Positions 44,834 to 58,700 of a DNA stretch of 64,000 nucleotides are shown piece by piece. The position numbers were made by a program, and so were the translations under genes. The stretch is from Taxillus chinensis. Taxonomy: Eukaryota > Streptophyta > Magnoliopsida > Santalales > Loranthaceae. A model generated the notes under the pieces. That model was not told the origin of the DNA. It saw only the letters and a list, made by a program, of their open reading frames with translations, and ran no database searches. The stretch spans positions 41,234,517 through 41,298,516 of the forward strand of contig CM042087.1 in the NCBI GenBank assembly GCA_023512835.1, given 5' to 3'. How positions within the stretch are numbered: the stretch's first letter is position 1; each line of letters starts with the position of its first letter.

Positions 44834-45989
44834 TCTAAATTCTGAAAACTGCAGGTATGGAGAAATTGGAATGTCTCAAAAATGGGAAAATTGTCCTGCA
44901 GCCTCACTTCGTTTTTTGTTGCATTCCCAACTGTTTCTAAGTTTTTGGCTAAAAATACCTTGTTTTGGAAGACTTGTTGTGAACCTATCGAAAAGGTGAG
45001 TGTAAGAAACGGTTCACATACATATTTTTTAAAATTATGTATGTATATATATACTTAAATATTAATCATATATATAACTATAAAATATTATCAAAATATA
45101 GTTATAAGCTTTAACAAATTATATCGTTTATTTCATTAGTTTCCTAAATTTATCATGTGTTGAGTCCTCTTATGTCCCTATCGGACTCCACTTTCATCAT
45201 CCATCCTTGCTCTATGAAATATTAAGGCGATCATGAATTTTTATTCATATGGCATCATCTTTTCCGCACCCTATCAAATATCAAGGCTATCAATTTATTT
45301 ATTTATTTTAACCATGAACGTGCAAGGCTCTATTCATCATCTTATCTTTTCAAATATCAAAGCTGTCAAAATACACTTTATTGAACCATATATGTGCATT
45401 TATGGCTTAACAAAAACAAAACAGATAAATTTGGACTACTGATCATCAATGCATTCATGGTTTGTTTTGCAATTTTACCTACTATTTTATCATTTTGCTA
45501 GTTCCAATTTTAACAGCTTACTAGCAGTCTTAACATCATGTATTCTATTATTTGCAATAGGATGAAAGGCATAGCAAAAAGTCCCATGACATAAAATAAT
45601 AGTTGCCTATGACGAAAGTACTTTGATTTTAAGTTGGAAAAGCACTCACGTGTATCTATATTGAAAATATTATACTAATCCAATCTCATCATTTTTTCAG
45701 GAAGCATAACAAAAGCTTAAAAAGAGGTAAAAGACGTAACAACAATGCAGCAAAAAGAACAGACATATTACATCCTTATGAAAATAGCATATAATATTTA
45801 TTTATATGTAAAGAGAGACTGGTTTTCAACTTTGCCCGAAACCAAAATTGCACTAAAGAACTACCAAATCGTTTACAAACAGGAATGGAAGGGAAAATAA
45901 TAAAGACATAGCGTAGGAAGACACCTTCTGCAACCATACATGTGAAGAATTAGAGGTAAGACACGGCCAGTAAGTTAGCTAGCCAAATC

Positions 45990-47390
45990 CATTTTCTCGC
46001 ACATGAGGAACAATTTTTGGAAATATCTTGTTTTTCTCTTCTAAAGTGTCAGTGTCTAGTTTTGATCCCTTCTGATGTAAAAACACAAGTGAAAAACTCA
46101 ATATTCGTAGCTAATCAAGCACTGGATTAGTGAAACAAAACACCAAAAAACACACAACAATCATACCTGAATTCAACTAAATGATCGACAGAGAGCTAGA
46201 AAGATTTGGTCTTGTTGCTCTTGAACTCTTCCAATAAGGATGAAGCAATTCTTTTATCCACATTACTAAAAAAATCCGGAGTCCATGACCCAACAGATCC
46301 TTTCACTGAATTCCTACCTGTAGAAGTAAAATGAGATGACCTTTGATTCTAAAACATCAACCCTCCAGGTGCATCGGAAGAATTTGGCAACACATTTTGA
46401 AACGGTATGTTACAATTATAAGAAATATTTGGATAATATCTATGGTTCATGCCACCAAATCTACTCAACCGTAGGAACTCAACTCATGTGGATGTTCCTG
46501 TTGGGCAAACAATGCGCCATAATATGTATTTTGCAGTCCTACCAAATCACGTTGTGAAGTCCCAAATTAGCTGCTCGCTCAAGGAGGATTTCCCAACTTA
46601 GCTATAGCAAGTGGTTCACAATCAGAACTTCGCTGTGAGTACTGAGTGCTGTTAAAAAAATATCCACTATGCACATGCCCTCTGCCGTCCATCTCTGGGA
46701 TTTTTTTTTTGCAAATTAGATCCTTCAAACTTATCTTAGAATTATTCTGCTCTGTTAGAATAAGTCTGTCAGATGATATAATGCTCGCCTAGGGAAGTTC
46801 GTTGGGCCATCCAAACTTATCTTAGAATTATTCTGCTCTGTTACCATTCTAGTTTTTTCTTCTTCTTTTTGCTAAATCAGAGAAGTTTGTAGGCAGTCCC
46901 AACTTTTCAATTCAGTTCTTAATGAACCGTTGCTACAAACTCCAATTATGAACATTGGGCATACTAAAAAGGAAATTAGTTTGGTTATCAAATCATTGCT
47001 GCAGCTGAGACTGTGTATGATTATCTTCTGCCAAGATGTTGTTTCCTGATAGGCTTAAACCGGACAGAGTAGCTTCCAAATCGTCAAGTTTGGGGGCACT
47101 GGATGGAAAACCATTTTGAGCATCAATGTCCACCACATTCGTTTTCTGCATAGAGCAAACTCAACCACCTACAGGAGGTAGACCTATAGACGAGGAACCT
47201 CCAACTATCTGAGCTTCAGGGGTAGTGCTTCTCAAAAAAGATGAGTCTACAGCAGAAGCAAAAGAATTTGCCGCGCCAAGATTCTGAACTCTGAATCAGA
47301 CAGTGGTTGCACTGGAAATTAGAATGGAAGGCATTCGTTGATTCCTTTCCATTACATAAATCTATTCAGAAAAAACTGTTCCATTCATAG
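45990..47390 (-). pseudogene. degraded Pumilio (APUM) RNA-binding protein gene, 5' part
   Basis: Minus-strand blocks in order: NSFASAVDSSFLRSTTPEAQ and GLPPVGG (about 47290-47170), PKLDDLEATLSGLSLSGNN (about 47100-47040), GSVGSWTPDFFSNVDKRIAS then SLLEEFKSNKTKSF (46300-46200), a TAG in place of the conserved glutamate codon of CFELS, and VEF before a donor at 46167. After it, 46090-46020 reads KLDTDTLEEKNKIFPKIVPH, matching the first PUM repeat (KLETATTEEKN). Stops and shifts are frequent and the rest of the eight-repeat PUM domain is absent. Pumilio proteins bind 3' UTRs and repress mRNAs. A further frame at 47613-47997 (minus) may hold more of the N-terminal part, but I cannot show it. Confidence 0.65.
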
Positions 47391-48029
47391 TTTCACAAAC
47401 AGGCTAACATTTTTGTTGGGTATTGAGACAGATTAATTAGAACATTCAGTTCTATCTTTTTTATTTCTATTTAGAAGATATACAGCAAAAATTTAAAAAT
47501 ATTTAAAAAGTTACATATATCAGTGGAAACTGATCAGTCCGCGGAAGTACCGATTCCTCTTTAAAAAGCACCCCGTCTCTCAAGGCAGTGGCTTCCTCGC
47601 CCCCTCCTCTGCCTACATCCGTCGTCCACAATCATCATAATAATACGTGATGTTGTTGCCTTGCTTGACGTCAAACGAGGCACGGTCCACTTTTGTAGAC
47701 CAACCCAAACCGCCTACTTCTGGACTCCCCTTGACACCAGCAATACGTCGGGCCTCCTGAACACCAGATGGTTCCTTGACATTGCGATGGGTTAAGATGC
47801 CATAGATGTGTTGGTGGGAAGAGATCGTAGTGCTCCAGAGGGTACGACAACCCGTTTGGTTTATGGAGAAAACACTGACCAGAGGATCTCGGCATCTGTG
47901 GTACCCCCTTCTTGGAGGGAGACTGCTCAAGTGAGCCTAGTTTTAACATTTTTGGTTTTTGTGCTGCCTTCCAGTTTTCTTGTAAAAGATTCAGCACGAC
48001 ACATCAGCTCCCTATATATTGCCTAAATT

Positions 48030-49130
48030 TGAAAGTTCGGCGGCTAACTTGATCTATCTAATTATGATTTGATTTCAATCCTATACATCACATCCAAAGA
48101 AAAAACAAAAACTATGTTGGGATATAATGTATCTTGATCCAACTGGACCAAAAACATATGGTAGCTTTCAATTTGCGTGCATGCTAAGATACATAATTGG
48201 CAAGACATTTCTTTGAGATTTTAGTAATATGGTTAAATCCAAAACAGTAAGTTAACACTGCCACTAATCAAAAATCTTAGTTTTAGTAAGCATGTTGCAA
48301 GCCTTCTACATACCTAGCTACCTTCAATAATTTAGGAACTTTTTAGTTCATGTGATTCAAAACTTATTCTGTTTTCAAAAACATAATTTGACCAACAAAA
48401 TGCATACCATACCTATTTTTCAAATAAATTATGACTTTAATCAAATAATTTAGCTATTTTCGAAAATAAATTTTATTTATTATTTATTTTCAAATTCAAA
48501 TTCTTTTCTTTGTGATCCAATTAAATTTTTTTCTTTTTTTCCCTACTTTATTGTTCAATTTCATGGGACTCAATTTAAAAAAAAATCAGAACATATTCTC
48601 CCTCCAATCAAATAGAATTTATTTTTAAATTTTAAATTTCAAACTCTAATTCAATAAAAATTCAAATAATGAAGCCAAGACAAAAAACGAAAATACGTAC
48701 AAAACCAACTCCTTAAAATCTTTGTTCCTGTCTTTCAAAATCGCAGCCAAGAAAGGGGATGAAATGACTTTAATTTTCCATATTAAACTTCTAAACCATG
48801 TAATAACTCAAAATAACTAGCCTACAGCAAATTATATAGAAAGTAATGATGAAGCATGAAGTTTTCATACTGACATCTAAAATTAAATCAAACATAAACC
48901 AGCAATTTGTGATTCATAATTATTCAACAGAACACCATTGTACTTAATTAACAACATGAGGCTCCTTGGCCACCAACGGAAAAGTAAGGGTATCATTACC
49001 ACATTCTGCATTCTATTGTCCTTGCAGAAAACTGATTTTTTGTGTTCTCGAAAAGCAGACCAAGTAGTAAAACTATGGCTGGGCGCAATGTGTGGCCTTG
49101 TCAGTTAACAAGCCTCTCGAAACATACTTC
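48030..49130. other. RH21 3' flank, no supported gene
   Basis: AT-rich sequence downstream of RH21 (minus strand). No exon or transposon ends that I can support. Confidence 0.5.
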
Positions 49131-51281
49131 TTAATGGGCAAAAACAGTGTCATTGCGCCTGGGAGGTCTGTCAGGAACTGTTCCTGGCTTAAATTTAGAG
49201 GCTTCATGCCTTGCCAGTTCAGGGGGCACAAGAGAGTTGCTCTGAATAAGCATCTGTTTCAGATCATAGAAGACATCAGTGTCCTGCATAGTCAGGAAAG
49301 TGGTGGCAATACCTGTTTTCCCAGCGCGACCAGTACGTCCAATGCGATGCGTGTATTGTTCGATATTAGTGGGCATATCATAGTTTATCACATGGGCAAC
49401 ATCAGGTATATCAATCCCACGCCCCAAAACATCTGTTGCAACAAGAACATTGTATCTCTTGGCCCTAAAACCTTCGAGACTGATTTCTCTAGTCTCCTGA
49501 GATTTCCCGCCATGCACAGCCGTAACGCGGTATCCTTCCTTTTCCAGATTTTTAGAAAGAAAATCAGATGACTTCTTAGTATTGATGAACACAATAGCCG
49601 TCTTATCTCCAAGTTCATTCAGCAATTTATGTAACCTGGACATTTTTTCTGATTCCTTTGTCATTATCACATGCTGAGTGATGAGGTCAGTAGTTTTTCC
49701 AGCAGTGCCAATTGTGACTACAACTGGATTTCTTAAATACTTCCTTGCAAGTCGTTCAACAGCCGGAGGCATGGTCGCACTGAACATATAAGTGGTCCTA
49801 TAAATTTTTTTCTCATCCAGTTCTTCATCTTCATTTTCTGGTTTCAGATTGCTGGAGGGCATAGCATCCAGGACACCCATCACCTGCGGCTCGAAACCCA
49901 TATCTATCATGCGATCAGCCTCATCAAGAACAACATAGTTACACTGGTTCAGAACAGCATAACGCCTCTCCAGGCAGTCAATGAGCCGCCCGGGAGTAGC
50001 AATCACTACCTCACACCCCTGCCTGATCTTAAATCCCTGCTCTTCAATGGACTGCCCACCAACAATGGACACCACTTTGATACCCAGGTAATGCGCAAAC
50101 TTGACAGTCTCATCCTCAATCTGCTGGGCTAGTTCGCGCGTAGGCGCCATGACCACCGCATAAGGACCCTCTGCCTCATTCTCCTCGGTCATCGGGGGGA
50201 GCCTAGAAATATAAGTCAACATGGGGAGGACAAATGCGGCAGTCTTACCTGAACCGGTCTCGGCAATGCCAATGACATCGCGCTGTTGCAGCCCTAATGG
50301 GATGGCAGCCATCTGAATTGGAGACGGGGTTTTATATCCTGCTCTATCCACGGCCTTTAGCAGCTCCGTAGTCAATTTACTCTCAACCCAACTCCTCATC
50401 GGCCGAGGGATTTTGGATCCCTTGTAAGATATATTAAAATCCTCCCTAAAAATCCTCCAATCCCGCTCCGTCATTTCTTCGAGTTTCTTGTCGGTCCAAT
50501 GGCGATCCACCCTCATGTCAAAAGCATCGTACGAATTAGCTGCTTCTTCCTTGAGCCTCTGTGCCGCAGCCTCCTCCGGCCTCTCTTCAACCCCCTCCTT
50601 CTTCCGAATCTCATCCCTCAAATCCTTTTCATTCTTGGCAGCCAGCTTCTTCTGCTCCCGGCGATCCATTCCCGCACGAAACCCTCGCCCGAAGAGGAGG
50701 CGAGCCTCGTGAGGGTTTTGGTAGAGGGAGTTCATATCACGGGAAGTATCTTCGGTGTTCTCCCAATCAAAGGAGAAGCGGAACTTCTCACTGGGCTTGA
50801 TTACCCGTTTCTTGGGTTTTTTGGATCCAAGATACTGCTCTTTAATGGCTTCCAGTTCTTTGTCTCGGTCTCTGTCCGCAAGCTTCTCTACACGAGCCCG
50901 CTCACGAGCCCTCGACTCTTCTTCCCGTTCTTTTTCGCGGTTGCGACGATCAGACTCCCGACGTTCCCGATCGCGGTCCCTGTCTCGGTCTCGGTCTCGG
51001 TCCCTGTCCCTGTCCCTGTCCCGGTCCCGGTCACGGAAAGAGCGGTGGTGGTGGCGGGCATCAGTAGCAGCAGCAGCAGGATCAGATGATCTATTGGCGG
51101 CGGGGGCGGGTGCGGATACGGGTGGAACAGAAGATCGGTTCTCAGACTGGCGTCTTTGTTGGGCTACATCTTGGTGGCGACGCTGAAGGGCTAATTGCTC
51201 CCGCTGTGCCTTGGTAAGGAACACAGGCTTAGTGGTTGTGGCCGCCGCCGGGGTGGGATCGATTTCATCACCAGGTCGCAT
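49131..51281 (-). CDS. RH21: DEAD-box ATP-dependent RNA helicase 21 (PRP28 orthologue)
   Basis: An intronless 716-residue frame. The N-terminus ([15 protein letters not shown] at 21-35) and the RS/RD-like basic region, with a pure RD run at about 83-105, are typical of plant RH21. The upstream core [17 protein letters not shown] (171-187) is the Prp28 family signature. Helicase motifs: Q motif GYKTPSPIQ (325-333), I AETGSGKT (340-347), Ia PTRELAQQ (390-397), TPGR (429-432), II VLDEAD (451-456), III SAT (511-513), FINTK (575-579), [10 protein letters not shown] (616-624), [10 protein letters not shown] (645-652). Prp28 acts with the U5 snRNP and exchanges U1 for U6 at the 5' splice site during spliceosome activation. 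All catalytic residues are present. Start at 51281 keeps the conserved N-terminus. Confidence 0.96.
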   Translation of the reverse strand: MRPGDEIDPTPAAATTTKPVFLTKAQREQLALQRRHQDVAQQRRQSENRSSVPPVSAPAPAANRSSDPAAAATDARHHHRSFRDRDRDRDRDRDRDRDRDRDRDRERRESDRRNREKEREEESRARERARVEKLADRDRDKELEAIKEQYLGSKKPKKRVIKPSEKFRFSFDWENTEDTSRDMNSLYQNPHEARLLFGRGFRAGMDRREQKKLAAKNEKDLRDEIRKKEGVEERPEEAAAQRLKEEAANSYDAFDMRVDRHWTDKKLEEMTERDWRIFREDFNISYKGSKIPRPMRSWVESKLTTELLKAVDRAGYKTPSPIQMAAIPLGLQQRDVIGIAETGSGKTAAFVLPMLTYISRLPPMTEENEAEGPYAVVMAPTRELAQQIEDETVKFAHYLGIKVVSIVGGQSIEEQGFKIRQGCEVVIATPGRLIDCLERRYAVLNQCNYVVLDEADRMIDMGFEPQVMGVLDAMPSSNLKPENEDEELDEKKIYRTTYMFSATMPPAVERLARKYLRNPVVVTIGTAGKTTDLITQHVIMTKESEKMSRLHKLLNELGDKTAIVFINTKKSSDFLSKNLEKEGYRVTAVHGGKSQETREISLEGFRAKRYNVLVATDVLGRGIDIPDVAHVINYDMPTNIEQYTHRIGRTGRAGKTGIATTFLTMQDTDVFYDLKQMLIQSNSLVPPELARHEASKFKPGTVPDRPPRRNDTVFAH
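50964..51035 (-). repeat. hexanucleotide repeat coding for (Arg-Asp)n in RH21
   Basis: CGGGAC/CGAGAC/CGGGAT-type units encode an uninterrupted RD run of about 12 dipeptides. Synonymous differences between units show it is not freshly expanded. Confidence 0.85.
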
Positions 51282-51329
51282 CGTGGATGGTGGATGGTGA
51301 CTGGTGAGAGATCAATGAAGAAAGCAAAG

Positions 51330-52788
51330 CACTGCTTCACCTCCAATGATATGCAATACGAACATACAATTTGTCAGCTCCTTCAGGGCGGTCACGCGTC
51401 GGGTTGCCGTCCACGGAGCTGCCTTCCCCAGTCTGATGCAGTGGACACACCCTCCACGTTACTTGTTCAATCTTGAACTCGATCCACCTCCATAACTCGG
51501 CGTACAGGTCTCTCTCACCCTCCTTTATCCTTTAGGATGGTAAAAGTGACAGAACGCGAAAACAAGCATCGGTGCGCTCTCACTTCTCTATCTATAAACC
51601 CTAACATGCTCTTTTTATTTATTTATTTATAGACAACCATTTTCCATTAAATAAAAAGATAATTATAACCCAAAATAATGCCAAAATACTAGTATAGCCG
51701 ATGTATTTTATTTTTGAATTTTAATAGAGTTTATATTGAATTATAATTTAAACATTTTTGTATGTTTTATAAGAAAGAAAATGTATTTTAAAAAGAGATT
51801 ATATTTTTAAAATTTGAGTCTAAAAAATAATTTTAAAAAATAATATTTGATGGGTTCAATTAATAAAATAAATAAAAAGTAAAAATAAAAAAAAATATAT
51901 TTAGATATCTCGAAATTAAGTTTAAATTAAAAAAAAAAATTAAAAAACAGCTACGAGACTTCTTTATAATGCAAGAGGTACTTTTAAAAGAACCATACAT
52001 TTTTGGTTTATTACAGCTAATATAAATAGGAATACCCACATTTCTTTTTGGATAACTAGATAGGAAACAAATATTGGATTGGAGTTCAAGTGTGGAACTA
52101 TTGCAAAAGATTTATGATTTTATGCTAAGGTGTGGAACTATTGCAATAGATTTCATCTCTGCACTTCAACTTTTATTTTTTATTTCTATTGTTCTGCATT
52201 TATTGAGTTCAAGTGATCATCGCGTGAGTTCATGTCATACCGTATTCCAGGGTGGTAGAACAAATCTTTCCCATCTGAATTATCTTTGTTAAGATCGAAC
52301 TTAGTTATTGACGGATAAAAAGTTTTAAGAAATAAACTGCTAGCCCGGTGAATTATACAAAACTTAGTGCTGAATGATTAAAGTCAATCGAAAGAAACTG
52401 CTGGACACTATATAACTTCAAATTTCGTACAGCTTTTAAAGCAAATCATATGTATATATGATTGGCTATAACTCCAAAATATGTGCTTTACATTCTTCGG
52501 ATATGATGAAACCTGAATTGAGGAGGAATCCGTCACTCAATTAGTAACCTATTTACAATAGTTCCCACAAAAATTATTAAAAAAAAATAAAAATAAAATA
52601 AGATCCTGAATGGTTCAATCTTAGGAACACACAGCCGCAAACATTTTTAAGCATATCGATCATGCAAAGAAGATTGAAGGCCATAGTTTCATCCAGAGAA
52701 CCGTAGAACTAATACTGTCGTGTCAAAAATACCTCAGCCAATCCACATTTCTGGCAACTTCTCGGCAACAAGAGCATGGATTGGTCTT
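51330..52788. other. RH21 promoter and UTP25 3' flank
   Basis: 51590-51610 holds TATAAACC-like sequence. 51650-52000 is AT-rich and MITE-like without clear ends. 52091-52113 and 52131-52153 are a 40-bp-period duplication (TGTGGAACTATTGCAA). No other gene. Confidence 0.4.
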
Positions 52789-55700
52789 CTAACAAAAAAA
52801 GAACAGACCATTCTCTGACGTAACCATCCTTTTTGCGGCGGCAGTACCAACAACCCTCTCCAACTAACCATCATAAAAAAAGATTAGTTAGTATTATACA
52901 CTGCGTCTGATGTAACCATCCGTTTTGCTGGGGCAGTACTAACCATCATAAAAGAGATCTTGTCACCATAAAAACCATGCAAAATTAATTCAAGTTCTAT
53001 GGACCAATCAATCATTATTATGGATAATGTCCATAATAACCTCACATCTGCACATCGCAGTGTAGCGGATTCCAAATAAAAGTAACGTGCAGTACCATGT
53101 TTTTCATCCACTTATCCATAATAATGATTGATTGGTCCACTGCACTGTAATGTGCACTGTGCAGTACCCTTTCTCATATAAATATCCACTTTACAAATTT
53201 CTGCCAAAACAGTAATCAGTTTATAATTAATAAAAAAATAGCATAATTAGACACAAGCCTAAGGCTGCCTCAAGAAATTTTTAATAAACTGGCTAATCAG
53301 TGCATTTAGGTAATTATGCCAAATTTGGAGACATTTCAATTTATCAAATTAGGCAATACTGGCAATGCAACAACAATATGAATTTACGAAGGTTTTCAAT
53401 CCTCGAAAAGAAAATGAATCCTAATGAAGCTGCCCACATAGTTTGATTTTACACAATGTATTGGATAGAGTTAATATAAAATAATCATAATGAAAAAAGG
53501 AAAAAAAACTTTTGTCATGTTTGATTGTTATTTGGAATGTGATAAAAAAGATCCAATAAATGAAATATTAAATGAAAAAATAGGTGGTCATTTTTATTTT
53601 ATAAGATTTCCCGAAACAACACAATTTTTCCTATAACATATTTTTAACAGGTCTTTTTTATTGATGACAAGTGCAATTTATTCTTAAAATTATTTAATGG
53701 ATAATACTTAATTGCAAGAAATTTATATAGAATTGAATGATGTATTTTTGTAAGAATAAAATATATTATCCTTTGCATATTCTATCGTGTTATAATATGA
53801 ATAATCACATATATTGTATTGCTTGGATTTGTAAATTCCAGTTCAAAATTGGGCGGAATTTTCTTTTTCTTTTTAAATGACATCATTATGTGTTTATATG
53901 CAAGTGTAAATAAATAAGTATACTAAGGGGAGGGGAGCCAAAACAATTATGTATGTGGCACGAAAGGTTGCAAAATGTCAAAGACCCTTCCCACCAGGTC
54001 CCTCTGTGGGTAGGATCCTAATACGATCGACACCATGTAAGGAAGGTTACAATTTGGATGCACTGTCATATCCTTTCCAGCTTAATAAAAAAAATGAAAG
54101 AAAGAAATAGAGGCATATAAATCTTACCCGGAGCTGATCAAAGCGGGAGAATAGCACTGTGCAAGTGATGTTTTGGGACACTTCAAGCATATTAACAATC
54201 TGTTATATAAAAAGAAAATATCAGATAGATTTTCTTAGTGAGGGATAAATCATAAATGAATTTGCCTTTAGCTTCCGCAACAATGTCATCTGGGCAAATG
54301 CTCACCTCAGGGTAAAATTCCTTCCTCTCAGGTAGAGAATATATGATTAAATTTTGAATACCACGGATCTGTAAGAGATAAGAAACCAGACGCTATTACT
54401 TAGGCAAATGTTTTCATAACAGAATTCTAGTCAACAGAATGAGAGCATGTGGCCCCAGTATCCCATTATCCATAAAAGAGTAATCACACACATAACAAGA
54501 TGAACAAAAGGTCAAGATCTTCAAACTCGATTTGCAGCAGATTGGTTTTTGCAAATAATATACTCTTAGTAGATCTACCATTGCACACTTTCCTTGTCTA
54601 AGAGACCTGTGTACCAAATGAAGCTTCCAAAATGAACTGAAGACCTGTTTCTCTATGTAATTTATTGATTAAAAAAAGCAAGCCTATAGTTAATTCTGTT
54701 CCACCGTGGGGAGGAAAGCAAAAAGGAGAAAAGAACACCAACCATTAAACTGAATCCACTGATTCAGACTTCCATTGTAAGAAGGGGGATTACAAAAAAA
54801 GTACTCCAGTGTGTTCATGAGATGCGTTAACTTATTTAATTGGTATCCAATACTAGTGGTGACTGTAATTATTTTATTTCCTAACTAAAGGGATTCTGTC
54901 GATGTAGTATATATTGTACAGAACAAGAAATGGAACGAGTGAAAAACTTCTTTCAATAATCCCAATGGCTAGGGTTTTTGGAATCCCTAATCAGCCTCTG
55001 GCCTTCATTGCCAGGATTTCCTTTCACTGTCCATAAGCCGAAATTTCATTGCTGGTTTTTTTTCCCTGGATATCGTCGTTGGTTCACACATGCAATCAGT
55101 CCTGGCGAAATCAGTGTGCCCAAAATGAAAAGACTTGCTTAGATAAGCCTTCTCTCACAAGGCGACTAAACGTCGCACAAGTTGAAATTCTCATCTCTTG
55201 GCAATCTCTGCTAGGCACTGATATAGAAAAAGGAGAGGCTAGCTTCTAGGCATGGGATGAAGAGGATTCCATCATAATGTCATGGTTGTGGAATTCAATG
55301 AATCCAGAAATTAGTGATACTTGTATGTTACTACCCAGGCTATTTGGGAGGCGTTATATCAGACCTACTCCAAGGTGAACGGTGCAGCCCTTATCAAAGC
55401 AAAAACCACTGCAACAAAACAAGTGAACAAATCTGTAACAGAGTATGCAAATTTCTTTCAGAATAAATGGCAAGAGTTGGATTGTTATAGAACAATTGAT
55501 TTGAACTGCAGTGATTGTACAATGGCTATAAAGGTAGTCTCTGATTTCCTTGCTGGATTAAATCCAGAATTTGACCTGGTGCATATTCAGATTTTCGGAA
55601 AATCTGAGGTTCCATCCCTTAATGAAACTGTGTCCTTGATTAGGGCTGAGGAAAGTTGCTGAGGAATCATGCTAGAATGACCTCTACAAGATACTGTCTG

Positions 55701-58700
55701 CAATTAATTCCAGCTAGCTGTCAGCAATTAATTGGAGCTAGCCGTTTTTGTAATCCCAGATGTAGATGTGCCAGATGTTTATTAATGTGTAGCTGTAATT
55801 ATCATATAACTGTAACTATTTATAGCTGTAATTATTTATAGTTGTAGTTATTTTATTACCATATAACTTACAGAACAAGTAATGGAATGAGTGAAAAACA
55901 TCCTTCAATAATTATTCAGTTTTTACGTTCCCTGAGAAGTATGACTAAATGCTAAGGTTACCCATGCCACCATGTCCATAATATTCTGTTGGTCCCAGGG
56001 GTTCGATCCAACAATATCTATATCCCAGAAGCATTTCACATAAAATAGCTTTAAAAAAATAAAGAAGCATTTAACAACAGAATAACCTTGTATCGGTGGA
56101 AGAAGTGAGCTCTCTCAGTATATAGCATGATCTTCTGCCTGCCTTCAAAGAACGAGAGGCGCGCACGAGAAATATCACTCTGTTTGGTGTAGCTGAATGT
56201 AGGGGACAAAGGTGGAAAAAGACTAAATCTAGGAAGAAATAAAATACAAGTCATTGAATAAAAGGAAATCTGGAAATGCAGCAACATACTCCCCCAGTAG
56301 ACAGAAAGCTGCATTCTGCGATTTCAAGAAATTTCGAAGGCGAACAAACTCGAAGTAAGAGCTGACAAATAGCATATATCCACCCTACACACAAAAAAGG
56401 GAAACAAATCCACTTATTAAGCAATCCAACTTAACTACTAAAATGCAAGCAATTTAGAACTGTATAAATACCTGAACAGAATCTTTTATCTTGGGGAATA
56501 CCTATAAGAAACAAATACCAGCATCAATATTGCAACTCCACAAAGACAACAATTGGGAAAAAAAACTGAAACAAAGACAACAATCTACAAACCTTGCTGG
56601 AAAAATAATCAAGCCGAGCATCATTGGCATTCGAAATAGAATCAACTTCAAAACGCTCAAATATCTGCAGAAATGTAATGTACCAATTAATTTGTATATA
56701 AATAACAAAAGACACAAATTCCATCCACAGAGATAACATCAGTAAGGCAAAATTGGCATAGAAAGATTATAATATTAGTTGACTGCATGATTTAATTCAA
56801 GCAGAAAAAACACACAATTTTTTGTTCACTGTAAATAATGGATCTTAATGAATCCCAGAATGCAGGAGAAAAATATAAAAACACAACCCGATGCAAAAGT
56901 CATATCTCACATTACAAAATACATTTCAACTATATAATACAAGTCTCCCTATATAAAGATGATAATGACCCTCATAACTACACATGCATATGTGTCCGGT
57001 CAGGACAAAATCACAGTTCAATTATAAGTATAGCATCTATTTATAGCCAAAACAAAAATAGCTAGTTTTAATGAAACTAGGAAATCTTAAGGGGGTATTT
57101 GTTACGTATTTTCATTTTTTTATTTTAATTTCATGATTTTTTATTTTATAGAAGCTTAAGTTTAAATTCCAATTTTAAAAAAATACATGTTTGGTAAGAT
57201 AAAGAATGTGTTTCAAAAATAATATATTATTTTAAAATCGAAACCTACAAAAAAATTAAAAAATAATGGACTCAGTTAATAAAATAAATAAATAAATTAT
57301 ATCTTATAAAAAATTAAATTTAAATTTAAAAACAAAAAACACGCGTTTTGAAAAACTGCTATCAATCTTACACTATTTAAGTCAGGATTTAAAAAAATGA
57401 CTTCAAAAATATGTGCGCCAAATAGAATTTGTATTGTATTTTTTTATTTTGAAAACAAAATCGCAATGAGAATTAGTAGTACCAAACATGTTGTAAGTAT
57501 TTTACAACATGGGAAACTAGTGTAAAAAATCGAACATATGTATATATGTATGAAGATGTACAAACAACAAAAGATTTGCATCACACGTGATAAAGGAATT
57601 GAATTTATCATAAAATGCCACAAATTTAAGACATTATTACAACATAAATGCAAACGGGCAAAAATAAATAAACGTCAAAGTCTAAGGCACCGCTAAAGGC
57701 CATTTAGACAAAGGTAAAAATGCATTTATTCCCCCTTAAGTTTGCTCCGGCAATTATCCACCTTACAATACCTGTCGTACTTGAAGTAAAACTTTTGGGA
57801 GAATTCCTTTATAATCACAAGTCATCTTCACCTATAGTAAAACAAAAAATAATGAATACAAAGCTCCAAAATATATTTGTATAATTTACTGAAGTCCCAA
57901 TTGACTGCAATAGCTCTTTCTAATGTCAAAACAATAAAGTGGGGATAAATGTGAAGCTACCAAACATGTTTCATATATATTATTTAGATAGAAATATATA
58001 AAAATGTCTTGGGATCATAAAAGACAAATGTAATTAGAGCGTCCACATCAAGATCATAAAAGATAAACTTATAAGGATCATAAAAACAAATGTGGCTAGA
58101 TCATGGGAAGACTTGGGTAGAAAGTCTACTTTCGGATATTAGTCATTTGTAGTAAGTAATTTGATAACTTGGAGAAATAAAAAATAAAATGTTGTTTCAT
58201 CATGCTATTACAAAGCTTACTTTGGCTATGTTTTTTTCTTATAAGACCTTGATTATGGCTCTCAAAAGCCATCGATATTTTTTGTGATAACACAACTACC
58301 ACCAAAATAACTAATAATATAGTACAATACGATCGAATCAAGCATATTACACTCGAAAAAAGTACATTAAGAATAATCTAAATTTTGGTATAACAAAGGT
58401 TTTCTGCATTAAGAAAACGGATCAACAAGTTAACATAATGACTTATGTAGTTCCTACAGTTCTTGATGTCCTTTTACACATCTTTGTTTAGGTTGGACAT
58501 GCATAATATATATACACTAACTTGTGGGAAAGAGTTGAAATGAATTATCATTAATTGTACTTTTATGTTGTATTATAGCAGTCAATTATAGTTGTAAATT
58601 AGATTGTTACCTAAAAAGGATTCTTACTTAATTAAGTTTTTCCCAACCTTGTGTATAAATACAGTTGTATTCTCTTAATGGAAAAGAAAGAATTCATTCT

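Noticed and set aside
47613..47997. Firm assignment of this minus-strand frame to the Pumilio N-terminus
   Set aside because: Position fits, but I see no conserved motif strong enough to support it.
50488..51186. Long plus-strand frames opposite RH21
   Set aside because: Antisense shadows of the RD-repeat and basic regions of the helicase.
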